Shown in pieces: positions 28,155-36,977 of a stretch of 64,000 bases of DNA (within the stretch, counting starts at the first letter, position 1; each line of letters begins with the position of its first letter). Below the pieces are notes generated by a model. The model saw only the letters and a list, made by a program, of their open reading frames with translations, was not told the origin of the DNA and searched no databases. Source of the DNA: Stygiobacter sp. RIFOXYC2_FULL_38_25 (GTDB lineage Bacteria > Bacteroidota > Ignavibacteria > Ignavibacteriales > Melioribacteraceae); assembly GCA_001803165.1 (NCBI GenBank), contig MHAZ01000009.1, positions 1 to 64,000 on the forward strand, read 5' to 3'. Made by a program: the position numbers and the translations under genes.

Positions 28155-29306
28155 ATGGGAAAGAAGAAAGTATTTGTATCCGGTTGCTTTGATATGCTGC
28201 ATAGCGGGCATATTGCTTTTCTGAATGAAGCATCAAAGCATGGAGATGTTTATGTTGGATTAGGTGCCGATGAAACAGTTTATGGATTGAAAGGAAGGTA
28301 CCCGGTAAACAATCAGAATGAAAGGAAGTATATTCTTGAATCACTAAAATCTGTAAAAGAAGTTTGGATTAACTCGGGCAGTGGATTAATGGATTTTACA
28401 CAAGAAATTATGAAATTGAATCCAGATATATTTATTGTTAATGAAGATGGTAATACACTTACAAAAGAAGAACTGTGCAAAAACACTGGAATTGAATATA
28501 AAGTACTAAAAAGAATTCCGCATGCAAATCTTCCAATAAGATCAACAACTACTATACGCCAGGAATGCAAAATACCATTTAGAATTGATCTTGCTGGAGG
28601 ATGGTTAGATCAACCTTATGTTGGAAAATATGCCCCCGGTCCTGTACTAACTATTTCGATTGAACCAACAATTGAGTTTAATGAAAGAAGTGGAATGGCT
28701 TCCAGTACAAGAAGGCACGCGATAAAACTTTGGCAATCCGATATACCTGCCGGGGATAAGGAACATTTAGCCAAGGTATTATTCAGTTTTGAAAATCCGC
28801 CAGGGACAAACATTGTTGCGGGTTCTCAAGATTCAATTGGAATTGTAGTGCCGGGCTTAAACCGGCTAGATTATAACGGAGGATACTGGCCAAAGTTAAT
28901 AATGAAAGTCAACGATGAATCAATACTTAGTTGGATTGAGAGTCATCTTTATTTAGTTACTCTTGAACCACGGGACATGAAATATGATGTGCTGGACAAC
29001 ATTAAAATTGATGCAAGTTCTGCTCAGAAGTTAGCCTTTGCAGCAGATAAATGTTGGGATGCAATTCTTGGTATGGATATAGAAAAGTTTGGGAAATATT
29101 TCCGTGAATCATTTGAAGCCCAAATTGCTATGTTTCCCAACATGGTAGATGATTTTATTTTGAAAACGATACAGAAGTATAAAGGCAACGCATTTGGCTG
29201 GAAATTATCCGGAGCAGGTGGAGGAGGTTATCTAATCCTTGTTTGTGATAAACCGGTTGAAGGCGCTATGCAAATTAAAATTAGGAGAGCTGCAATAAGC
29301 AACTAA
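28155..29306 (+). CDS. Nucleotidyltransferase-GHMP kinase fusion, sugar activation
   Basis: Two catalytic domains are fused. Residues 1-~140 are a cytidylyltransferase-like domain: KVFVSGCFDMLHSGHIAFL has the HxGH motif and IRSTTTIR ends it. Residues ~140-383 are a GHMP kinase: PFRIDLAGGWLDQP is the substrate-side start and WKLSGAGGGGYLILV the C-terminal glycine motif; the central PxxxGLGSS-like ATP loop is altered to ASSTRRHAIKL. Together they could phosphorylate a free sugar at C1 and attach a nucleotide. With the mutarotase directly downstream and gmd/fcl upstream, L-fucose salvage is a reasonable guess, but a heptose or another sugar is equally possible. Compare Bacteroides Fkp, which uses a different nucleotidyltransferase fold. 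Confidence 0.75.
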   Translation: MGKKKVFVSGCFDMLHSGHIAFLNEASKHGDVYVGLGADETVYGLKGRYPVNNQNERKYILESLKSVKEVWINSGSGLMDFTQEIMKLNPDIFIVNEDGNTLTKEELCKNTGIEYKVLKRIPHANLPIRSTTTIRQECKIPFRIDLAGGWLDQPYVGKYAPGPVLTISIEPTIEFNERSGMASSTRRHAIKLWQSDIPAGDKEHLAKVLFSFENPPGTNIVAGSQDSIGIVVPGLNRLDYNGGYWPKLIMKVNDESILSWIESHLYLVTLEPRDMKYDVLDNIKIDASSAQKLAFAADKCWDAILGMDIEKFGKYFRESFEAQIAMFPNMVDDFILKTIQKYKGNAFGWKLSGAGGGGYLILVCDKPVEGAMQIKIRRAAISN

Positions 29307-29316
29307 GAGGAATGAA

Positions 29317-29712
29317 ATGACAAGCAAAAAAAGGTATTGTAAGACCTTACAACTTAAGAATGACCCAAAATTAATTGAAGAGTATGTTAAAGTGCATTCG
29401 ATGGGAAATGTTTGGAAGGAAATTACCGATGGCATAAAAGAAGTTGGGATTATTGATATGGAAATATATTTGCATAACACTACTTTGTTTATGATAATGG
29501 ATACAGCAGAAACTTTTAATCATGATGAAGCGATGACTAAGTTGGGAAATCTATCCAGACAAAAAGAATGGGAAGCCTTTGTTTCACAGTTTCAAAAGAC
29601 ATCCACGGATTCTTCAGCAAATGAAAAATGGCTGCTTATGGAACGTATTTTTAAGCTTGATCAAAAATTGGTTGAAACTGCTACTGAGGGATATCTGGAA
29701 GTTGAACAGTGA
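29317..29712 (+). CDS. L-rhamnose/L-fucose mutarotase family protein
   Basis: This is a 131-residue protein of the RhaM/DUF718 mutarotase family, a dimeric ferredoxin-like fold that interconverts alpha and beta anomers of a deoxysugar. Family pattern: RYCKTLQLKNDPKLIEEYVK, the active-site His in VHSMGNVW, GIIDMEIYLHNTTLFMIM and the Trp-rich W...WE segment. It starts ten bases after the fused kinase gene and should supply the correct anomer to it. Fucose or rhamnose cannot be told apart from sequence alone. Confidence 0.8.
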   Translation: MTSKKRYCKTLQLKNDPKLIEEYVKVHSMGNVWKEITDGIKEVGIIDMEIYLHNTTLFMIMDTAETFNHDEAMTKLGNLSRQKEWEAFVSQFQKTSTDSSANEKWLLMERIFKLDQKLVETATEGYLEVEQ

Positions 29713-29961
29713 AATGGTTGAAATGAAGAAAAGATATAAATGGAAATGACTGGATCTTACAAATTATTAATTAGAGAAATTATGACAAATACGAGAAGGA
29801 TAGAAAGGAAAAAGATGAAATGAGATTAAAATGCAATAGTTGTTCATCTTCTTTTCGATTAGTAATTGTCTGACGGAAGTCATTCTTATTCGTTTTTTTT
29901 GAACGAATATTAGAAAATAATTTAAGCAACTAATTTTATAGGAAAAACCTCATGGAAAAAA

Positions 29962-30195
29962 TTGCAGATTGCGATTGACTCTAGCAATATAAGTTCCGAT
30001 GGAGCTGAGGCTCTTAATGATGGATTAATAGAGCAAATAGCAAGTTACCATTCGACAGGCACAAGAGTTTATTTGTTCTGTAATACTGAATACACACCAA
30101 CCATTTCTGGCGAAAATTTTGAGATAGTCCGAATAAACCATTCCAATCGTATTTCTCATTTATACAAAAAATTCCATCAAGAATTGAAGGTCTGA
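29962..30195 (+). pseudogene. N-terminal stub of a GT4 glycosyltransferase
   Basis: The frame from a TTG at 29962 reads LQIAIDSSNISSDGAEALND, which matches the N-terminus of GT4 enzymes that begin IDSSNISSGGG...HL, and continues through VYLFCNTEYTP and SHLYKKFHQELKV before a stop. It is 77 codons; the family is usually 350-400, so only the first fifth of the acceptor domain remains and the donor domain is lost. A nearby ATG (29952) reads out of frame into an immediate stop. The rest up to 30353 holds a terminator and no gene. Confidence 0.6.
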
Positions 30196-30295
30196 GAATT
30201 AAACAAAAATTAATAAAATGTGTTTGAGAGGCGTGGGATTAAAAGGGGGAGGTGTGCAAGGTCAATTATTATTATTACCATTTTAAGCATTTCAT

Positions 30296-30320
30296 AATCC
30301 CGCTGCGCGGGATTTGTTTT
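30296..30320 (+). terminator. Hairpin terminator
   Basis: AATCCCGC, loop TGC, GCGGGATT followed by TGTTTT makes an eight-pair stem. It lies between the GT4 stub and the second flippase gene and probably ends the transcript from the left. Confidence 0.65.
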
Positions 30321-30353
30321 ATACTTAAGAAATAATCTTTAGAGTTTATCAGC

Positions 30354-31529
30354 TTGATAACCAAAGAATCTATAAAGCAAATTATAACACTCGGGCTAAC
30401 ATTAGTACTTCCCCGGATGCCTATTCTGTTAGCCGCTTACCTACTTTCTAAGGAGAACTACTTCTTTTTTAATAAGTATTATTATACGGCAACAATGCTA
30501 ATACTATGGAGTTCTTTTGGCTTTGAATTTGCAATAAGCTACACAAAAACGAAATATTCTCTACTTACCGGATCAATTTTAACGAATGTCGTGATAACCA
30601 GTATAGTTTTGTATTTCGTAGTAATTGAAGAACTCAACCTATATGAGTTTATTGCAATAGCCAGCTACAGCTTTTTTGTTACAGCGGCTAATGTGGTTAA
30701 CTTCAGAATTCTCTATACGGGGAAGACGTTTATTTATTTACTAACTAACCTATTAAATGCTACTTTCTTATTTATTGCAATTGTACTAGGGAGAATGTTT
30801 TCTGAAAATGGATTGATTATAGGTCTAACACTTGGAGCGGCTTTATATTTTATAACTGTCTGGGTATTCCAATTTAGGAATGAGCGTGAGCAATTTGATG
30901 GAAAAAACTTAAAAGATATCTACTCGATTGGCTTTAGTTCATTTGTTATTAATTCCATTGTACCATTCTTATTAGCTGCAGATAAATTTATTGTTAATCA
31001 CAATTTTGAAAATATCACCGCTAATTCATACACATTCGCATGGGGATTGACTGCACCACTTTTCTATATAGGCAATATTTTTGAAAAGATGATCTATGCT
31101 GAAAGAAAAGAAGTTACGAAAAAATTGGTTTTAGTAAATGGATTGTTGAATATAGCGCTGATTAGCATTTATGCAATAGCAGTATTTACAACTATCAATA
31201 TCTCAGACTCGATTCTTCCTCAATCAGTTTCGAAAGAGATGGTGCGGTCAATAACATTAATGATGTTGATTGGTTACTCGATTTATGCGATAGTTCATTT
31301 CCCGTTAAACGGATATTTATTCAAACAAAAGGACAAGTCGTTCCCGAAAAAGATAGCTGTCCTATATGTTATTGCAGCGGCGGTATTTGTGATACTCTAT
31401 GCTTTAATAAGGGAAGAATTGTATGTCCATTACACAAGATTGCTTTTTTATAATTTCTCTGTACTAGCTGTGCTATTGATTATTAAGATAGCTGTGGTGG
31501 TGAGAGTAAGAGGCGAAAAAAGTAACTGA
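30354..31529 (+). CDS. Flippase-like polysaccharide membrane protein
   Basis: This is a 391-residue polytopic membrane protein with about 10-11 hydrophobic helices, starting with TTG (ITKESIKQIITLGLTLVLPR). The pattern of an early helix after ...PRMPILLAAYLLSKENYFF and the lack of other motifs fit an MOP-type Wzx flippase of the short kind. No close signature can be named. It opens a second export block with the polymerase at 32801 and the GT-C enzyme at 34201. The start is uncertain because the first ATG in frame would remove about 20 residues. Confidence 0.65.
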   Translation: MITKESIKQIITLGLTLVLPRMPILLAAYLLSKENYFFFNKYYYTATMLILWSSFGFEFAISYTKTKYSLLTGSILTNVVITSIVLYFVVIEELNLYEFIAIASYSFFVTAANVVNFRILYTGKTFIYLLTNLLNATFLFIAIVLGRMFSENGLIIGLTLGAALYFITVWVFQFRNEREQFDGKNLKDIYSIGFSSFVINSIVPFLLAADKFIVNHNFENITANSYTFAWGLTAPLFYIGNIFEKMIYAERKEVTKKLVLVNGLLNIALISIYAIAVFTTINISDSILPQSVSKEMVRSITLMMLIGYSIYAIVHFPLNGYLFKQKDKSFPKKIAVLYVIAAAVFVILYALIREELYVHYTRLLFYNFSVLAVLLIIKIAVVVRVRGEKSN

Positions 31530-32022
31530 GTGATAAGACGAGAGACGAAAAACGAAAAAGGTGAAAGGTGAAAAAAATATCTCAGTGCATAAGTTCATAA
31601 GTACCTTAGTGATAAAACGGGAATGAAGAACAGATCAAGATTAACCCGCTTCGACTTGCTGAACAAAGTGAAGCGAGGCGAGGATCAAGATCATGAGTAC
31701 GAAACTTAAGAAGAGATCAAAGATACTGGATACCCGCTTCGACTTGTTAGTCAAATTGAGGCGAGCTTGATACTGGATAATGAATACCACTTCGGGGGAA
31801 TGGGAAATGAAGAACAGATCAAGATTAAGATCATGAGTACGAAACGGAAGAAGAGAAAGGTATGCCGATGGTAAAAAGGACTCCTGAGGATCATGGCTAA
31901 GCAAAAAAGCTTTGGAAAAAGTAAGGAGTGAATGGTGAAGTGCTATTTAATGATAATGGTTGATTAACAGAATCGGAATGTGTATAATAACAACGAACAA
32001 TACACATCAAAAGGAAATACAA
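31530..32022 (+). repeat. Repetitive spacer with palindromic CTTCGACT elements
   Basis: Nearly 500 bases without a gene. The sequence repeats phrases such as GATCAAGATCATGAGTACGA and AACAGATCAAGATTAA and contains two palindromic units, ACCCGCTTCGACTTG... at about 31648 and 31731, with arms such as CGCTTC/GAAGCG. The same element family occurs inside several coding genes of this window. The long minus-strand frame here has no family character. Confidence 0.6.
31728..31776 (+). repeat. Direct repeat flanking vapBC (left copy)
   Basis: GGATACCCGCTTCGACTTG, then TTAGTCAAATTGAGGCG and AGCTTGATACTGG. The copy at 32684-32732 is nearly identical (differences near the right end). It can fold, with arms CCCGC/GCGGG in the right copy and GACT/AGTC inside. 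Confidence 0.75.
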
Positions 32023-32217
32023 ATGAGAACAAATATTGCAATTGACGATAAGTTGATGAATGCCGCTCTTAAAACTTCTGGTCTTTCAACAAAGAAAGAT
32101 GTTGTAGAGGAAGCTTTAAAACTACTTGTGCAAGTAAAAAAGCAGAGTAGACTCAAGAAATTACGCGGTAAATTAAAATGGGATGGTAATCTTAATGAAA
32201 TGAGAACTACAAAATGA
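32023..32217 (+). CDS. VapB-type antitoxin
   Basis: This is a 64-residue protein starting at ATG 32023, preceded by AAAGGAAAT. MRTNIAIDDKLMNAALKTSG is the ribbon-helix-helix-like DNA-binding start of VapB/DUF2191 antitoxins, and the C-terminal part (LRGKLKWDGNLNEMR) is the toxin-wrapping tail. It should bind and neutralise the PIN toxin that overlaps it by four bases and repress their shared promoter. The frame is open 63 bases further upstream, but those codons lack family character. Confidence 0.88.
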   Translation: MRTNIAIDDKLMNAALKTSGLSTKKDVVEEALKLLVQVKKQSRLKKLRGKLKWDGNLNEMRTTK

Positions 32218-32606
32218 TTCTAGTAGATTCTTCAGTATTCATTGATTATTTCAACGGAATAAATAATTGGCACACAGATGAATTAAATGCTTTGCTCGGT
32301 AATGAATTAGTAATAACTGGAGATTATATATTAGCAGAGGTTTTACAAGGATTCAGAAATGATAAAGATTATAAAATTGCGAAAGAAGTAATGCAGTCAT
32401 TTCCCTGTTTTAGTATTTGTAGCGAAGAACTAGCCATAAAGAGTGCTGAAAATTTCAGATATCTAAGAACAAAGGGAATAACCATTGGAAAGACAGTTGA
32501 TTTAATTATTGGAACATTCTGTATTGAAAACGACTTAGAATTATTACACAGGGATAAAGATTTTGAACTGATGGGGCAGTACTTAAATCTGAAAATTAGA
32601 GAGTAA
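32214..32606 (+). CDS. VapC-type PIN-domain toxin
   Basis: This is a PIN-domain ribonuclease of 130 residues. The four acidic metal ligands are visible: D5 in ILVDSSVFIDYF, E42 in ILAEVLQGF, D96 in TVDLIIGTF and D114 in HRDKDFELM. VapC toxins cleave tRNA or rRNA when freed from VapB. Start ATG overlaps the antitoxin stop (ATGA), the classical arrangement. The module is bracketed by direct repeats at 31728 and 32684, suggesting that it came in or was duplicated as a unit. Confidence 0.92.
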   Translation: MILVDSSVFIDYFNGINNWHTDELNALLGNELVITGDYILAEVLQGFRNDKDYKIAKEVMQSFPCFSICSEELAIKSAENFRYLRTKGITIGKTVDLIIGTFCIENDLELLHRDKDFELMGQYLNLKIRE

Positions 32607-32683
32607 TTGCAACACATTAACCGCTGATCTGCACCTTTAGATATAACGGAGTACGAAAAACAGAAGAAGAGAAGTATGATGGC

Positions 32684-32732
32684 GGATACCCGCTTCGACT
32701 TGTTAGTCAAATTGAGGCGGGTTTGATTCTGG
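32684..32732 (+). repeat. Direct repeat flanking vapBC (right copy)
   Basis: This is the right-hand copy of the ~45-base element at 31728. Here the arms CCCGC and GCGGG pair fully. It lies in the 194-base gap before the polymerase gene; the rest of that gap holds no gene. Confidence 0.75.
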
Positions 32733-32800
32733 GAAAAATTAAAAACGGAATGAAATAATGCTAATACCAAATATTCGAAATGAAGGAGATTATTCTGTTG

Positions 32801-34204
32801 ATGAGCATCAGACTTTTTCAAAAAATTAAAATTTATAAACAGAACTTTGGAATTGCAATAACCGCAATTGTAATCTTACTTATTGTGGTGAAGGGATTTG
32901 AGTTTGTAAACCCTATCTACTATTTAATCATTCCCATTTTACTTGTAAATATTTTAAGTGAAGCTATCGTAAGTGGAAAAAGTAATAGCAAATTAGGTTT
33001 TACGATTTACTTTTTGCCATTCATTCTATGGATTTTACTTTCTTCCTTTTGGTCGGTTCATCCGGAAATAACTTTTAAGCGGTCCATTTATTTTATTTTT
33101 CTTGTTATAGGAATGGAATCAATTTCTAACTTGATACCCAATAATGTAAATGCTCTTGAAAAAGTTTTTCTTCCAGCAGCAATAATTGTAATTGCGATTT
33201 CAATTTTGTCTCTTATAGCTGGATTTCCGACAGATTACTGGAGCGGCGGCAACGGTTTAGGATTGAAAGGATTTACTACGCATCAGAACATGTTAGGAAG
33301 CCTGATGTACTTTTTTACATCAATCATGACTTATAGATTATATAATTTGTATTACGAAAAGGGAGTAACGAATAGAGTTCTCTGGTTTTCAGTCGGTTTG
33401 AATATAGCAGCACTTTTTTTGTTGATCCTATCATTTTCGCGAAGTGCAATTCTTGCTTACATTATATTCTTGATCGTATTTGGGATGTTTACAGCAGGTA
33501 CAAAAAAAACAGTCGGACTAATTACATTATTAATCATTGTTCTTTTGATTTTTTCAAGAGTAGAGCTCACAAACAAATTTATTAACTACACTATTTATAA
33601 GGGGTCTGATAATATTTTAGGGTCACGCTCGGTTATGTATAAGGCTAGTCTGAGCGCCGCAAAAAATGGTGGATTAATCGGTATGGGTTATGGGGTTAGC
33701 GAACCAGGTATAATAAAGGGAGTCCCCGGAAATGAGGTTGATGGGATTTTCATTCGTGAGAAAGGAAGTACAGTTTTAGGATTAATTGAAGAAGCCGGTT
33801 TTATAGGGCTGGTATTGTTTTATTTGCCGGTTGGGATACTGTTTTTTAAAGCCGTAAGAAGTAAGAAGGAAGACACTTCGACTCCGCTCAGTGTGACAGG
33901 CGCTTCAACTGGTTCGGCTTCGCTCAGTGCAGGCGAGAAAGGTGAAATGTCAAAAGTGAGAGGGATGAAAGTTGGTGAGGGTCCCTCGACTGGTTCGGCG
34001 GTTCGATTAAACTCACCGCAGACTTCGCTCACCGCAGATCAGCTCGGTATGTCAAGCTTAAGAAGTGAGAAAAAGTTTTTGATTGCTATTATTATAGCAA
34101 TGATAGTCCATTCGCAGTTTGAAGCCTGGGGAATCGGGGTGGGGAGTGTTTTGTTGCCGCTTTACTTGTTATTCTTAGCTAGATTATTTGATATAGTAAA
34201 ATGA
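32801..34204 (+). CDS. O-antigen ligase/polymerase with a repeat-derived insert
   Basis: This is a membrane protein of 467 residues of the Wzy_C type: about ten helices, FWSVHPEITFKRSIYF early, SFSRSAILAYIIF in the middle, and GMGYGVSEPG with the periplasmic loop. ATG 32801 is preferred because AAGGAG lies at 32784-32789; ATG 32780 overlaps that site. Between two C-terminal helices about 65 residues (approx. 356-421) are low-complexity, Ser/Thr/Gly-rich and encoded by several copies of the CTTCGACTCCGCTCAGTG palindromic repeat. The frame stays open, so the insert lengthens a cytoplasmic or periplasmic loop. The stop overlaps the next start. Confidence 0.82.
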   Translation: MSIRLFQKIKIYKQNFGIAITAIVILLIVVKGFEFVNPIYYLIIPILLVNILSEAIVSGKSNSKLGFTIYFLPFILWILLSSFWSVHPEITFKRSIYFIFLVIGMESISNLIPNNVNALEKVFLPAAIIVIAISILSLIAGFPTDYWSGGNGLGLKGFTTHQNMLGSLMYFFTSIMTYRLYNLYYEKGVTNRVLWFSVGLNIAALFLLILSFSRSAILAYIIFLIVFGMFTAGTKKTVGLITLLIIVLLIFSRVELTNKFINYTIYKGSDNILGSRSVMYKASLSAAKNGGLIGMGYGVSEPGIIKGVPGNEVDGIFIREKGSTVLGLIEEAGFIGLVLFYLPVGILFFKAVRSKKEDTSTPLSVTGASTGSASLSAGEKGEMSKVRGMKVGEGPSTGSAVRLNSPQTSLTADQLGMSSLRSEKKFLIAIIIAMIVHSQFEAWGIGVGSVLLPLYLLFLARLFDIVK

Positions 34205-35778
34205 AAACATTCATTAGAACAAATCCGATTTTAATTTTCTTGATTGCTGCATTTTTTGTTTATCAAGTAATTCTAATTGAATACTCGCATACTGAATTTC
34301 CTGACAAGATTTCGACACAAAATATTTTTCCATTTCTAGCCGATAAACCAATTACAGAAGATGGGCATTACATGTTAACGGTAGCTTGGAATATAGCTAG
34401 CGGAAAAGGATTTGTTTATAATTATAACGTTCCTACTACAGGTGTTCAACCGTTAGCTACAATTATCTATGCTTTAATCGCCAAGATAGCCCAACTACTA
34501 AATATTGGAAAAATTGGTTTTGTAAAACTTGTCATGTACTACTCAATTATTTTGACTTTCACTATTTGGATTATGCTGTATGACCTCTGCAAAAAAATGT
34601 TTAAGATTAAAGACACTAACTTTTTAAAAATAATTACATTTCTGTTGGTGGCATTTAATTTTCAAATTTACATTCACATCATAAATGGTTTGGAAACCGG
34701 ACTGTATCTATTACTAATGCTATACCTATTTTATAAATCCATGTCTTATAATTATGAAAACAATCAAATAACAAAACAAACGCTGATTTTAGGTTTAGTA
34801 TTTAGCTTAGCATTTTTAGCTAGATTGGATTTTGCCTGGATAATGTTAATCCAAATCTCCGGACTTCTTTTTATTAAGAAGATCGGTATCAAAAAAGCCA
34901 TAACTCTAGTGACCTTTCCAATAATAGCTGGCGCTTCCTGGATCCTATTTTCCTACTTGAGTACAACAAGTATAATTCAGTCTTCAATAGATTCTCAAAC
35001 GCATCTGTTCTCGAGCATTAATTATGATGGTATTTTGATATTTATACAATCATTTATTCAACCTTTTGTCCCATTTGTTTACTCAGGAAACAAAAGAATT
35101 CTTTTTATTATGGTTATCGCGCCGCTATTCTCGATTGGAATAGGGTGGTATTGCCGTAATTATTTAACAAACTTGAAAGCGTCATTCGAGCAAGCGGTGA
35201 TTCTAATTTGGGGTGCAAGTCTAATTTCTTTACCATTTGTATATCTTATTTATTCGAATGCTCCTCATTTCTTTATACGATATTTTTCACCTTTGTTTGT
35301 TATCACTCTTCCGTTTCAAGCATATGTGATTTATTTGGTTCTCGAAAAGTATGGTCTGGCAAAGAGATTCGGTTTTATTGCACTAGTTGTAGTTATTTAT
35401 GCAACACAATCCTCTTTATATTTTCATTCAGGTAAACTTGGGAATTCGGATTCAATTCGAATTGATTTTATAAAAAGAAACTTTCAAGCTAATACAGTTA
35501 TTGGAACTTGGCAAAGCGGGGTGACCGGGTATTATTGTGAAAATGTTTATAACCTTGATGGCAAAATTGATCAAGATGCATTACGATACGCTCGAGATAT
35601 AGGTATCGAGAAGTATATAGAATTACGAAATATTGAAGTGCTTATTGAATGGGAATATTGGATTAATAAGATTGATAAAAAATATTTGGGAAACAATTGG
35701 AAATTATATTCGCGTGATATTGGAGATGGAAGGACTATGTGTTTTGTCAGGAGAGATAGAGATTTGAGGGGTCATTAA
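34201..35778 (+). CDS. GT-C membrane glycosyltransferase-like protein
   Basis: This is a 525-residue polytopic protein with about 11-12 helices. The first outer loop has ITEDGHYMLTVAWNIASGKG, where the Asp and the later PTTGVQPLATIIYAL fit the catalytic loop of GT39/ArnT-like GT-C enzymes that use polyprenyl-phosphate sugars on the outer side of the membrane. The C-terminal ~130 residues are soluble. It overlaps the polymerase by four bases, so the two are translationally coupled and likely act on the same glycan. The sugar and acceptor are unknown. Confidence 0.7.
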   Translation: MKTFIRTNPILIFLIAAFFVYQVILIEYSHTEFPDKISTQNIFPFLADKPITEDGHYMLTVAWNIASGKGFVYNYNVPTTGVQPLATIIYALIAKIAQLLNIGKIGFVKLVMYYSIILTFTIWIMLYDLCKKMFKIKDTNFLKIITFLLVAFNFQIYIHIINGLETGLYLLLMLYLFYKSMSYNYENNQITKQTLILGLVFSLAFLARLDFAWIMLIQISGLLFIKKIGIKKAITLVTFPIIAGASWILFSYLSTTSIIQSSIDSQTHLFSSINYDGILIFIQSFIQPFVPFVYSGNKRILFIMVIAPLFSIGIGWYCRNYLTNLKASFEQAVILIWGASLISLPFVYLIYSNAPHFFIRYFSPLFVITLPFQAYVIYLVLEKYGLAKRFGFIALVVVIYATQSSLYFHSGKLGNSDSIRIDFIKRNFQANTVIGTWQSGVTGYYCENVYNLDGKIDQDALRYARDIGIEKYIELRNIEVLIEWEYWINKIDKKYLGNNWKLYSRDIGDGRTMCFVRRDRDLRGH

Positions 35779-35877
35779 ATGAGCAAGTTCAAAATCAGCG
35801 TCATATCAGTTACTGGTCTATCTTTCTTGTTGTAGTAAATCTCACTACATTTACACTTAGAAAAGTGAGCAGATTAG

Positions 35878-36165
35878 ATGATTCTGAAATTTGATTGGGA
35901 TCAATGGAATATTCAAAAGAATGAAGCCAAACATGGTATTAGCAGACTTGAAGCTGAAAGTTTGTTCTTCGATAAAGACCTGGTACTTTTTAAGGATGAA
36001 GTTCACTCGACAGAAAAAGAGATGAGATGGATCGGCTATGGAAAGAGCACAAATAAGAAAATTTTAATGTGTGCATTTACAATACGGAATCAAAAAATTA
36101 GAATTATCAGCTGTAGATCAGCTTCAGTAAAAGAAAGAGATATTTATGAAAAATCCAAAAAATGA
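35878..36165 (+). CDS. brnT: BrnT-family toxin
   Basis: This is a 95-residue BrnT toxin, a RelE-fold ribonuclease of type II modules. Family sequence: FDWDQWNIQKNEAKHGIS, EAESLFFDKDLV, RWIGYGKSTNKKILMCAFT and IRIISCRSASVKERD. The conserved catalytic Lys/His/Arg pattern appears intact. It comes first in the operon, before the antitoxin, as is normal for BrnTA. About 100 bases separate it from the GT-C gene; it probably has its own promoter repressed by BrnA. Confidence 0.92.
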   Translation: MILKFDWDQWNIQKNEAKHGISRLEAESLFFDKDLVLFKDEVHSTEKEMRWIGYGKSTNKKILMCAFTIRNQKIRIISCRSASVKERDIYEKSKK

Positions 36166-36391
36166 AATAACAATTTATGATAAGAAAGAAACAACTGCAT
36201 TTATAGACAAAAACAAGCCTATGAAATTAAAGGACATTGGAATTGATTTACCCGAAGAATCTCCTTCAAAAGTTATTAGTCTAAGACTTCCCACAGAATT
36301 ATTGAATCGTGTAAAAGCACTTTCTTCTCAAAACGATGTAAGTTATACATCAATGATTAAAATTATACTTTCCAGGGCTGTAAGAAACTAA
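36146..36391 (+). CDS. brnA: BrnA-type antitoxin
   Basis: This is an 81-residue partner of BrnT. The C-terminus, SKVISLRLPTELLNRVKALS and YTSMIKIILSRAVR, is a ribbon-helix-helix DNA-binding domain; the N-terminal ~40 residues would wrap the toxin. It overlaps brnT by 20 bases. The two genes form a complete, apparently intact toxin-antitoxin module. Confidence 0.85.
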   Translation: MKNPKNEITIYDKKETTAFIDKNKPMKLKDIGIDLPEESPSKVISLRLPTELLNRVKALSSQNDVSYTSMIKIILSRAVRN

Positions 36392-36590
36392 AAACATGTT
36401 AACTAATTAAAGATCAGTACAAAAAATACAATATCTTTTGTAATAGCTTAACTAGATAACACAAATTCCAAAGGAATAGCATACCAGAAAACGTAAAGTC
36501 CGCAAAGAATTATGTTATTTTTATGGCATAACTACCCATTAGTGCTGGTTTGAAGAGAGCAACTATAAGAGATTATTAACAAAAATTAAA

Positions 36591-36977
36591 GTGAAAGAAA
36601 TAATTACATCTCACGAGAAATATCAAAAACTAAAAAATATTTTTTGGGACTATAATGTTGAACTGCTGCCGCTTAACAAAATTGTAGAATGTGATCTACA
36701 GTTAATTGATGATTATGAGTTGAAATTTATCTTAAACCGGATGCTGGAACGGCTCTCTTGGTACGATCTTTTGGAAATATTGGGCACTTCTTCCATAAAG
36801 AATTATCTAACTCAAGAAACAATTTCGAAAATTCGATTTGTGGAATTAAGAGAAAAATATGAATACTTACGAAAGGTATTATCAGGAGAGCCTATATCCT
36901 TTACAGGATGGGGTGCTGAATATTATTCAAAAATTAAACACACCCTTTTTTCTAACCGGTGGTACAGCATTAAGTAG
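36591..36977 (+). CDS. DUF6922-like partner of an AbiEii-type protein
   Basis: This is a 128-residue acidic protein starting at GTG. IFWDYNVELLPLNK, FILNRMLERLSWYDLLEILG and FVELREKYEYLRKVLSGE recall small proteins that precede AbiEii-like nucleotidyltransferases in two-gene modules, where they may be antitoxins. The assignment is from resemblance and arrangement and is not firm. It overlaps the next frame by 119 bases; the last ~40 codons therefore encode both proteins, unless the real stop has been moved by a frameshift. Confidence 0.55.
   Translation: MKEIITSHEKYQKLKNIFWDYNVELLPLNKIVECDLQLIDDYELKFILNRMLERLSWYDLLEILGTSSIKNYLTQETISKIRFVELREKYEYLRKVLSGEPISFTGWGAEYYSKIKHTLFSNRWYSIK

Noticed and set aside
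31641-32821. Minus-strand frames across the repeats around vapBC
   Set aside because: They include the palindromic repeats and run antisense to real genes.
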